From Carpediemonas membranifera (taxonomy: Eukaryota > Fornicata): a stretch of 64,000 nt of DNA. The first letter of the stretch is position 1, and every line of letters begins with the position of its first letter. Location: contig JAHDYR010000012.1 in the NCBI GenBank assembly GCA_019828565.1, positions 620,001 through 684,000 on the forward strand, given 5' to 3'. Below are positions 45,745 to 53,816 of this stretch, piece after piece. The translations under genes and the position numbers were made by a program. The notes under the pieces are model-generated. The model worked only from the letters and a program-made list of their open reading frames with translations. It ran no database searches and had not been told where the DNA came from.

Positions 45745-47496
45745 ATGGCCTCAAAGACCGGAGTTAACGCAACCAAGACCCTCAAGGTTATCGTAATCGG
45801 CTGCCTTGCTGGTGGAGCCGCCGCTGCATGCCGCGTTCGCCGCATTTCCGAGGATGCTGAGATTATCTGCATCGAGAAGAGCGCATTCCCTTCCTTTGGC
45901 TCGTGCGGCATGCCGTATGTTGCTGGGAACACCATCGAAGGCGGTGTGGATTCTCTGGTCGTCACATCCGCCGACACGCTCATCAATCGCTTCGGCGTTG
46001 ATCTCCGCCTCGAGCAGACCGTCACCGCGGTCGACCGCGCCAGCAAGACCATCACTGTCGCCACCAAGGACGGCAAGACGTATACCGAGGCCTACGACAA
46101 GCTCGTGATGTCGACCGGCACGCGTCCGTTCATCCCCCCCATCAAGGGCCTCGAGAGTGGACTGCCCGAGAACGTCACCGGCCTGCTCACCCCTACAGAT
46201 CTAGCCAGCCTCATCAAGCTCCGGGATGACGGCGCCAAGCGCTGCTTCGTCATCGGTGGCGGCTTCATCGGCGTTGAGACCGCCGAGCAGCTCGCCAAGC
46301 TTGGCCTCGATGTCACCATATGCGACATGCTCCCCTTCGTCATGAACGCCGTCTACGACGACGACGTCGCCCCCGCTCTCACCAAGGCTCTCGAGGACAC
46401 GGGCGTCAAGACCATCCTCGGCGCCGTCGTTGAGTCGATCGAGGTCTCCGGCGGCCGTGCCGTCTCCGTGACGGTGAAGGGCCGCGACGCCATCCCCGTC
46501 GACGCAGTAGTCATGGCGGCCGGCAACCGCCCCAACTCCGAGCTCGCCACCGGCATGACCCTCGGCCCCCGCGGGCACATCGCCGTCAACGAGCACATGC
46601 AGACGTCTGATCCGGACGTGTACGCTGTCGGTGACGTCGTTACGGTCCCCCATCTTGTCCTCGGTGAGAGCTGGGTGCCCCTCGCCGGCCCGGCCCAGCG
46701 TCAGGGGAGGGTGGCAGCAGGCCACATCGCCGGGGGTCTGCCCGACACCTACAAGGGCACCATGGCTACCTCCGTGATCCGTGTTGGCGCCGTCGTGGGT
46801 GCGTCGACCGGAGCGAGCGAGCGAGCCCTCCGCATGGCGGGGTGGAAGCAATGGTGCGGGTACTCGCCCCTGTCCGAGGCGACGAAGGACGACGACAAGG
46901 CGTACAGCGTGGTCTACACCCACAACGGCACCCACGTCGGCTACTATCCCGGCTCCGTGCCCCTCCACGCCAAGCTGATCTTCCACCCCACGTCGGGCAG
47001 AATCCTCGGCGCCCAGATCGTGTCGGATGACACCGCTGCCCGCCGTATCGACGTTATCGCCACTGCTATCAAGGGTGGTTTGACCGTCGAGGACCTCGAG
47101 GAGACCGACCTCGCCTACGCACCGGAGTTCGGGTCCCCCAAAGACGCCATCACGATGCCGGGGTTCGTCGCCAGCGGGATCATGCGCGGGACCCAGCAGG
47201 GCATGCCAATGACGATGCTCGTGAAGCATCTCGACGAGCTCAAGGCCGCTGGCACCGTGCTCGATGTCCGCTCGGCCGGAGAGCTGGAGGCGTGCAACCT
47301 CGGCGAGGGCGTCCTCAACATCAACGTCGATGAGCTCCGCGGGCGTCTGTCCGATGTGCCCCAAGACAAGCCTGTCTTCGTCTTCTGCCGCGTGGGTTTC
47401 CGCGGGTACGTCGCCCAGCGCATCCTCGAGGCCAACGGGTACGAGGCCTACAACGGGTTCGGCGGCATGTGCTCAGTCCAGTTTACGTCCTATTAA
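45745..47496 (+). CDS. CoA-disulfide reductase / NADH oxidase-like flavoprotein with C-terminal rhodanese domain (583 aa)
   Basis: ATG at 45745. FAD-binding IVIGCLAGGAAAA (16-28), redox Cys54 in SFGSCGMPYVAG, a second nucleotide-binding GGGFIGVETAEQL, and DVYAVGDVV. The dimerisation domain follows. A C-terminal rhodanese domain (about 490-583) has VFVFCRVGFRGYVAQRIL with Cys548. This fusion matches CoADR-RHD proteins of bacteria and some anaerobic protists. Likely role: NAD(P)H-dependent reduction of CoA disulfide, persulfide or oxygen, important for redox defence under low oxygen. The stop TAA is followed by GTAAAT. Confidence 0.9.
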   Translation: MASKTGVNATKTLKVIVIGCLAGGAAAACRVRRISEDAEIICIEKSAFPSFGSCGMPYVAGNTIEGGVDSLVVTSADTLINRFGVDLRLEQTVTAVDRASKTITVATKDGKTYTEAYDKLVMSTGTRPFIPPIKGLESGLPENVTGLLTPTDLASLIKLRDDGAKRCFVIGGGFIGVETAEQLAKLGLDVTICDMLPFVMNAVYDDDVAPALTKALEDTGVKTILGAVVESIEVSGGRAVSVTVKGRDAIPVDAVVMAAGNRPNSELATGMTLGPRGHIAVNEHMQTSDPDVYAVGDVVTVPHLVLGESWVPLAGPAQRQGRVAAGHIAGGLPDTYKGTMATSVIRVGAVVGASTGASERALRMAGWKQWCGYSPLSEATKDDDKAYSVVYTHNGTHVGYYPGSVPLHAKLIFHPTSGRILGAQIVSDDTAARRIDVIATAIKGGLTVEDLEETDLAYAPEFGSPKDAITMPGFVASGIMRGTQQGMPMTMLVKHLDELKAAGTVLDVRSAGELEACNLGEGVLNINVDELRGRLSDVPQDKPVFVFCRVGFRGYVAQRILEANGYEAYNGFGGMCSVQFTSY

Positions 47497-47537
47497 GTAA
47501 ATATATCTCTCCCTGCGCACACCAGTGCCACCTCGCC

Positions 47538-47947
47538 TCACAGGGGCGTCGGCCTGACAGGGGGGTACAGGGACGTCGCCAGCCTCTGCGTCAGGAGGAA
47601 GGCAAAGATGGAGGCACAAAGCACGCCGAGCGCCACCAGGGTGATGTTGGCGGCGGAGTTGAGGGCGTCGCTGAAGCCGTGTGTCTCAGACGGAGCTGCG
47701 TGATCTCAGCCTGCAGCTGCTCGAGCTGGACTTGAGCCCGATGCACTTCTCCTTTCGCACTAGTGATGTCTGTCTCCAAATTATTGATCGAGCTCTCGTG
47801 CTGGGCGACGTTTCTGTCCCCATCATCCATAAGTTGCTTCAGACCTGTCCGCATGCGCTGTTCGCGCTTCAAACTTCCATTAATCATAATTTCTCCTCCA
47901 TTAAGTACTGTATCAGCGGGAGGGTCGTCTCGCTGGTCTTTTGTCAT
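47538..47947 (-). CDS. tail-anchored coiled-coil protein, frame broken near the C-terminus
   Basis: From ATG 47947 (MTKDQRDDPPADTVLNGGE) the frame gives an acidic N-terminus and a coiled coil (SSINNLETDITSAKGEV, QVQLEQLQAEITQLRL). It then runs into low-quality sequence. In another frame directly downstream lies a convincing tail: FSDALNSAANITLVALGV, a membrane helix, and a short Pro-rich end with TGA at 47538-47540. The switch must occur at about 47690-47715. No GT-AG pair of the usual 30-35 nt and correct phase fits, so it is a one-base indel, a longer intron or a sequence error. Topology resembles SNARE-like or other tail-anchored proteins. Confidence 0.6.
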
Positions 47948-48078
47948 AGTTTTGCCAGTTCTGCGCAGACCGGTACATTGAGAGGTATATGGAGGTGTAA
48001 ATGTTCTGCAGACGTCCCAACCCTCTTCCCACACATGGGCAGTGAACTTTATGAACAAGGTATCTAATAAGCGGAATA

Positions 48079-49209
48079 CTACACGTCCTGGGGCTCGTTG
48101 GCCGACATCGCGTACACCGATTCATTCCTGGCCCGACGCCTCGACCGGAAAGTGGGAAGCCCGCACATGCAGCTGTCAGTCAACCGGACGAGCAGCGGCG
48201 CCTTGATGACCCTGGACCTATCCCGCATCATGATCCGCTGAAGTCGGGCCTCCTTGGCGGGGGAGAGCTTCTTCAGGCCGAGGGCGTAGAGGGGGAAGAG
48301 GGGCGAGAGCGGGCTGAGACGGACAGCCATGGCGTTCTCGAGCTCGAGGCTGTGGGCGACGAAGACGGTCATGCACGAGATATAGAGAGTCGGGACACTG
48401 AGGCTGACGGCCGACCGGAAGAAGCCGGAGAGCAGGCCCGGGGTCAGGAAGACGATGAGCTTCGTGGAGATGCCGAACCGCATGATGATGTCGATGATGA
48501 GGTTCATGGTTCCGAGGGCGAGCAGGCTGACCACCTCACGCCGGTACCGGAGGGGGAGGGTCGACAGGTGCAGCCGGAGCGTCGCAACGAGGAGCACGCC
48601 GAGCATCCAAGCCTCCATGAAGGCCTCAATCCAGACGGCGATGCTGAGATTGAAGATGGGGTCGACGATGGGGTAGTAGATCGTGCAGACGCCGTTCATG
48701 GTCGCGCCCATGCCCAGGGCCGCGATAATCACTGTCCACAGGGCGCCGGGAGACAGAACTACGACGAAGATAAGAACAGGGATCAGGTTGCGGCGGACTA
48801 TGGCCGTAGCCCCGCGTCGCATCACCATCTGCCGGGAGAGGATAGGGACGAGGGCCATGCTCAGGTAGGCGATGAGGGAAGAGTAAATGACGAAGCGGAT
48901 GAGGAATGCGACCGGTGAGGCGACCACGCACCAGTTGTTGAGCCAATGCGTGCTCGATCGAATGATCAGAAAGGCCGCGAATGAAGCAGGGAAGGCTGCG
49001 ATGAGTATCTTGTATTGGAAGCCACCGCGATCACCTTTGAAGTGGTGGTGTAGGACGAGAAGGACGCAGCACCGGTATGCGACGTACAGGATGTCTCCGA
49101 TCATCACCAGGATGAAGAGGAGCGGCAGGATGAGGTTCACGGTACCAAATGTGTCCTCTATGTTGAATGTGTTCTCTCTTCCGAACGCAAGTGCCGTTGG
49201 ATCCAACAT
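48079..49209 (-). CDS. seven-helix membrane protein (376 aa)
   Basis: ATG at 49209 (MLDPTALAFGRENTF). An N-terminal segment of about 30 residues, then seven hydrophobic helices between about residues 25 and 305 and a basic cytoplasmic-like tail ending SANEPQDV. The topology resembles a GPCR-type receptor, but no family signature (DRY, NPxxY, DUF) was recognised. Divergent from the next gene. Confidence 0.68.
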   Translation of the reverse strand: MLDPTALAFGRENTFNIEDTFGTVNLILPLLFILVMIGDILYVAYRCCVLLVLHHHFKGDRGGFQYKILIAAFPASFAAFLIIRSSTHWLNNWCVVASPVAFLIRFVIYSSLIAYLSMALVPILSRQMVMRRGATAIVRRNLIPVLIFVVVLSPGALWTVIIAALGMGATMNGVCTIYYPIVDPIFNLSIAVWIEAFMEAWMLGVLLVATLRLHLSTLPLRYRREVVSLLALGTMNLIIDIIMRFGISTKLIVFLTPGLLSGFFRSAVSLSVPTLYISCMTVFVAHSLELENAMAVRLSPLSPLFPLYALGLKKLSPAKEARLQRIMMRDRSRVIKAPLLVRLTDSCMCGLPTFRSRRRARNESVYAMSANEPQDV

Positions 49210-49480
49210 TCGTGGCCCGCGTCTGGGATATTTGGAGAGAGATCGAATTTGATCGGGCACCGAGTCTGCCTCAAGTGCCCTAATCGTACCCCAGGCTGTC
49301 GCTATCCGTGGCTGGTGAAGAAATTTTGCGACTGCTTATAAGACGCAAAGATTCGCTGGAGATCTATACCACGATTTGCCGTTTGACCCTGAACAGGGGA
49401 CAGCAGCCCCTGCTGGGTCATTTGGGCGGATATCCAGCCGCTGTGACGGTGAGCGGCCCCTGCCATAACCTGCCCAAGCG

Positions 49481-50626
49481 ATGACGAGCGAGGCTAACGA
49501 GCGACCGGCACACATCCCAGTGTATCCGCCGGCCATTATCATGCCATCCTTGCCAGAATACCTTGAATCCGTCATGGACGAGCAGACATACACAGACATA
49601 GCGTACGGCGCAGATGCTGTCCGAAATCTCACCAGGGTCTACGTCACCGGGCTCCACATCGGCGTATTCCTGGCGTGTGGTGTGCTCTTCGCCACATCCC
49701 TTCTCCTGGGGTCCTTTGTGGCCGTCTTCCTGGTCTCTCTCTCCTGCGTCGGGTCCGTGTTCTGCATCAACCCCCTGTTGCGGCCCATCGTCATGCTCAT
49801 GGACGCCCGGTACGTCCGCCGTCTGACCGATGTTGTCCGCCAGCTCGAGGCCCAGCACGCCCTGTCCGAGGCGGGCCTCAGCCTTCGAGTGCGAACCTAC
49901 CATGGCTCCTTCCGGCAGCCCTGGGCCCAGTACGCCAAGCAGTTTTCCTCAGGGTTCAAGGCGGCCGTTGTCGTCGAGTGCCCGGCCGCACACCCTGCCC
50001 AGTACACGACGACGCTCACCCGCCGGACCCCGTATGGCCGGTTCGAGTGGGATAGCGACTACCCCGCCTCCCTCAAGGACGTCGTCAGTGAACCCGAGTG
50101 GAAACAGGCCATGGAGGCTGTGGCCCGGCATCCCGTACGGCTGGGCAGGCCAGACCTCATCTTCGTGGGGTTGCCTGTGGTCGTCATCGTCCTCGTCGCC
50201 GCGGCACTTGCCCTGATCCTCGAGATCGTGGCCGACACAAACCTGGCGGGCCCGCTGTCGGTGGCCTTCATCGTCATCTTCCTCGTCATCCTCGCGCTCG
50301 TCGCCGTTTGGTCCGCCGTCTTCCATGGCGCCCGTATCCAGCACCAACGGTCAAACCTCGCGGCTGCCGTCCGTAGCACCTGCTCTACCCTCAACATGTC
50401 TGGCAGCGGGGTGCGGTGGGAGTTTGCGTGGAAGGCTGACCCGGTTGGCTTCATCAACGGCTTCGTGGCGACACCCGCCATCACCATCACCGAGGACTGC
50501 CGACCGATCGCCCAGCCCGCGTCGGACACGTCGCCGGCCGAGGTGTATCCCGTGACGGACGGCAGCACTTCTGTGCCCCTGCTCTCCCAGCGGGCCGCGG
50601 CAGACCTGGGGGACGTGTTTGTGTAG
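49481..50626 (+). CDS. four-helix membrane protein (381 aa)
   Basis: Cytoplasmic-like N-terminus of 50 residues, then a helix pair at about 57-105 (GVFLACGVLFATSLLLGSFV), a soluble loop of about 120 residues, a second helix pair at about 228-285 (VVVIVLVAAALALILEIVA) and a C-terminal soluble region of about 95 residues. No family recognised. The paired-helix layout occurs in membrane scaffolds and channels, but this is inference. Confidence 0.65.
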   Translation: MTSEANERPAHIPVYPPAIIMPSLPEYLESVMDEQTYTDIAYGADAVRNLTRVYVTGLHIGVFLACGVLFATSLLLGSFVAVFLVSLSCVGSVFCINPLLRPIVMLMDARYVRRLTDVVRQLEAQHALSEAGLSLRVRTYHGSFRQPWAQYAKQFSSGFKAAVVVECPAAHPAQYTTTLTRRTPYGRFEWDSDYPASLKDVVSEPEWKQAMEAVARHPVRLGRPDLIFVGLPVVVIVLVAAALALILEIVADTNLAGPLSVAFIVIFLVILALVAVWSAVFHGARIQHQRSNLAAAVRSTCSTLNMSGSGVRWEFAWKADPVGFINGFVATPAITITEDCRPIAQPASDTSPAEVYPVTDGSTSVPLLSQRAAADLGDVFV

Positions 50627-50755
50627 ATGGTTGGCGTTTCTATTCATTTTATAAAGCCAGCGTTTGACATGCGGTCACTCCCAACTCTTTGTCTTCTGCT
50701 TGGGTGCCATCTTGCCCGTTGGGGCAACGCTGTCAGAATGAAAGAATCAATGGGT

Positions 50756-51946
50756 TTAGAGCTCGAGCCCGGCCTCAACGAAGCGCAGCATCGCGGACAG
50801 GCTGTGCTGGTTGAAGTCGATTCGGGTCGCGGCGCCCTTGATGGCGTCCTTGCGGCCGACCGTGGCGCCGTCCTCATAGACATGATGCACGACGGCGCCC
50901 GCATACGGTCCGGACACAACGTGCGTCCGCCGCAGGAAGCTGACGCCCGCGTGGATGGCCTCGTCGAGCTTGGCAGCACACGGCCGGTCGGCCAGCAGGG
51001 GGCGGGCCGCGAGCAGCGCCTCCAGTCGCGTGGCCGACGCGGTCGACGCACCGAGAGGCGCCTTGCCCCACGCACCGGCCGTGACCTCGAAGCCCTCGCC
51101 CATGTGCTGGCCGCGGAGTACCGCCTGCATGCAGATCTGCTCTGCGTGGTCAACCAGCAGCCCTGTCATGCGGTTCGGCGCCACGCGTGCGAGTTCGCCT
51201 GTGGCGATCATCGCCCAGTGGTCGACGGGGAGCTCGCGAGCACGCATGCCCTTGCGGGTCTCGGCGAGGAAGATGAGGCCCCGGACGGCCGCGTCGCGCC
51301 ATTCGTCGGCGGGGTCAACCTCGAACAGCTTGATGAGGGCTAGGATGGCCTCTCCAGGGTAGTAGAGACTGTCCCACTCTGTGTCGACGCCTGTGACCTT
51401 GTTGTATCGCGAGTAGAACCCGCCCGTTTCGCGCTGCATCTGTACAATGAAGTGGCCGAGACCCCTCATTGTCTCCAGGTCGATAGCATCGGGCCGCACC
51501 ATATAGAGCTCAGCCAGCCCGACCAACGCGAGTCCAGCGCCGCCGAGCGCGGTGTTAGGCTTGTCGTCCCAAAGTGACAGCGCGCCTTTCATGCCGGGAA
51601 CGGGACCAATGCGCGCCTTCATCCAAGCGGCCGCGCCGACCATGGTGGCGACGGAGTTTGGGTCCGGCGAGACGCGGTTGTAGTGGCCCAGCGCGTAGAG
51701 GGCGCCGGCGTGGCGAACAACGTTGTAGCCAGTGGACGGTTTGCGCGTGAGGGCGTTGCCCTGGTAGATGAACTCTCCAGTTGGAAGTAGTTGCGAGTTG
51801 AGGAAGCGCGCGTTCAGATCAATCGTTTCAGCGATGGACAGCGGGCTCGACATCGACATCAAGGCAACTGTCACCGCAAGCGCGGCGGGGATGACACATA
51901 GCGTTGCAAACAGCGGCAAAAACGCCTTGAGCGATGTTGTTTTCAT
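50756..51946 (-). CDS. membrane-anchored alpha/alpha-toroid protein (396 aa)
   Basis: ATG at 51946 begins a signal-anchor (SLKAFLPLFATLCVIPAALA). The rest has regularly spaced helices with conserved-looking blocks: GYNVVRHAGALYALG, ALGGAGLALVGLAELY, EWDSLYYPGEAILALIKLFE and PVDHWAMIATGEL. Together these suggest an (alpha/alpha)6 toroid as in six-hairpin glycosidases or related bacterial proteins. The pattern is more familiar to me from bacterial than eukaryotic sequences. Substrate unknown. The stop is TAAAC. Confidence 0.6.
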   Translation of the reverse strand: MKTTSLKAFLPLFATLCVIPAALAVTVALMSMSSPLSIAETIDLNARFLNSQLLPTGEFIYQGNALTRKPSTGYNVVRHAGALYALGHYNRVSPDPNSVATMVGAAAWMKARIGPVPGMKGALSLWDDKPNTALGGAGLALVGLAELYMVRPDAIDLETMRGLGHFIVQMQRETGGFYSRYNKVTGVDTEWDSLYYPGEAILALIKLFEVDPADEWRDAAVRGLIFLAETRKGMRARELPVDHWAMIATGELARVAPNRMTGLLVDHAEQICMQAVLRGQHMGEGFEVTAGAWGKAPLGASTASATRLEALLAARPLLADRPCAAKLDEAIHAGVSFLRRTHVVSGPYAGAVVHHVYEDGATVGRKDAIKGAATRIDFNQHSLSAMLRFVEAGLEL

Positions 51947-52129
51947 GTTGCGATTACTGGCTGGCGTGTCATGTCCGCATGTCGTTGTCTGTTTGAGTGC
52001 AGTCAACGCTGGTCAAAGTCGCTCGCGGGAGTCAAACGGCCAGTCCCCCACAAGCAGGAGCCCGGCAGGGGCCCGGCGGCAGGTCATGCATGATCATCAG
52101 ACATTTTTACAAGGCAGCTGCGATGACGC

Positions 52130-52738
52130 TTAATACAAGCCGAGAATGGGCACGACGATGGCCTCAATACGGTCAATGGGGCCGGGCTCGTCAAGGCGGA
52201 AGCGTCTCAGACCCCTCGAAGGGTGCTGGACGGGGCTTGGCGGCTGAGCTTGCTGGCGACGGCTCGGGGCGGACTTGGCTCTGTCGGGCCTCTTCTCACG
52301 GGGATTGGATAGCATGAACGTGCCGTGATCGGTGAAGAGGGCGTTGAGCGAGGGCGCGGCGACGCCGACGTTAATGCGGCCGGCGTCAGAGGGGTCGGGG
52401 CGTCTCATCTCACGCAGCTCCTTCTGGCTGAGGTGGAAGAGCCTGCGGAGCTCCTTGTCGGTGAAGCCGGCGACTGTGAGGCTGCGTGCGGTCCGCCTTA
52501 CCAGGGGGCTGGTGGGGTCCACCACGGGAATGGTCGGCGAAACACCGATCACACGTCCACGGATCTGGTTCTCATTGACACTATGCGACCGGCGGTGCTG
52601 CTTGGCGGCAGCAGAAGTGAACGACGGCGCAGCAGTGGAATGACGGCGCTGCTTCTCCGGAAAAACTTGTATACCGTCTAATTGGAAGGAAACTGATGCG
52701 CGGCGTCGAGTTTTTGCGTTGGGAATGCCTGGATTCAT
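52130..52738 (-). CDS. small basic disordered protein (202 aa)
   Basis: ATG at 52738 (MNPGIPNAKTRRRAS). Arg/Ser/Pro-rich throughout. A short helical motif lies at about residues 90-115 (GFTDKELRRLFHLSQKELRE). The C-terminus ends with a hydrophobic patch (RIEAIVVPILGLY). No family recognised. Confidence 0.55.
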   Translation of the reverse strand: MNPGIPNAKTRRRASVSFQLDGIQVFPEKQRRHSTAAPSFTSAAAKQHRRSHSVNENQIRGRVIGVSPTIPVVDPTSPLVRRTARSLTVAGFTDKELRRLFHLSQKELREMRRPDPSDAGRINVGVAAPSLNALFTDHGTFMLSNPREKRPDRAKSAPSRRQQAQPPSPVQHPSRGLRRFRLDEPGPIDRIEAIVVPILGLY

Positions 52739-53269
52739 CGTTTTTCTTATTGGTCGGAGTGGACTTGGACGGTCTTTCAAGGTTAACAAGATTTACGTAT
52801 TTAAACCATTTGTAGTTAGCATATGTGTATCCATGACCGGTCAACTCACGCCATGGGCAGGGTCGGTCGGGCCGTGGCGCTGGGGTCTCAGCGGGTCCAT
52901 GGCGTCAAGGCCGACCGCGGCCCTTGCGGACTGCAGCATTTACCGCAGTGTCTGCCCTATTATGCCTGTCGAGTGCTGCATCACCCGCAGACATCGAGCA
53001 GACATCCCAAGATGCCTTTTGTCCGGGCCGGTCACAGACGGGCGACTGTCCCCCTTCGTGTGCCGGCTGCTGCTGAGGGACTCGGAACACCCTCACCGGC
53101 CCCCACCACTGCGTGTGTCGGCTGCAGTTGGCACAGAAGTTTTGCCACCTTGTGGGCTGCTTCCTCAGCGAAATGGCACAAGCATAGGACAAACGGTCAG
53201 GCGACGCTTGTTTGTTTGGTACATGAGCTCAACAAACATCCAAGCTAGATGTAGCTCGCCACAAAGTCA
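52739..53269. other. intergenic stretch
   Basis: 531 bp with short overlapping frames of poor composition on both strands. No RNA gene or domain is recognised. It may include the promoters of the flanking gene and of the following pseudogene. Confidence 0.35.
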
Positions 53270-53766
53270 AAGGCTGTGAAGACAACGGGCCCTCAGCGTA
53301 CGCCGAAGGTCACACCTGCGAAGCGCGCTAGAAAGACCGATGATCCAGTTGTATGGGAGAAACCAGTTAAGGCGAAGTAGCCATAAGCGTCTGCTACCCT
53401 CGATGACGACCTTCTCTCCGATTTCGAGGATGAAGCGCCGACAGCCGACAGCTGCCTGTTGAGGACGACAACAGCGACGAGGACCTTGTGGTGGACGCGG
53501 GCGAGCCTCTCGAGGACATGGACGTCGTCCTGGCGATCCTGTCGACCTGCCCAGTGTCATCGCCTGTATGCCGCAGCGGCATGGCGCCCTGGTCGAGGAG
53601 GATGACGATGGGCCCAGCCGGCCCGAGGAGACGGGCCGAGATCCCCCACACGATCGACCCGATGGCCCTGCGAACAGCAGGTCTGGGGCCACGACGATCC
53701 TGTTCAACAAGGGCAGTTCGAGGGAGACCGCGAGCCCGACCACCGCATCGCTGATCGCGTCAACAT
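53270..53766 (+). pseudogene. decayed gene for an acidic/basic disordered protein
   Basis: Coding-like segments alternate between frames: a basic piece (PQRTPKVTPAKRARKTDD), acidic pieces (LLSDFEDEAPTADS, VEDDNSDEDLVVDAGEP) and ALVEEDDDGPSRPEETGRD. They are separated by stops and at least two frame changes. No ATG-led frame covers them. The composition resembles nuclear disordered proteins. Undetected short introns are the main alternative to decay. Confidence 0.45.
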
Positions 53767-53816
53767 GACTGGCGTCTCCGAGTCTGGTGCGATTCATGGG
53801 GTGATATACTATCGAT

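Noticed and set aside
47690-47725. Short intron to restore the tail-anchored protein frame
   Set aside because: GT-AG pairs available give lengths of 21, 27, 36, 47 or 61 nt; those with correct phase are far from the 30-35-nt class and cut into the coiled coil.
50756-51946. Squalene/prenyl cyclase assignment
   Set aside because: The DxDD or QW motifs expected of terpene cyclases are not visible; only the helical toroid character is supported.
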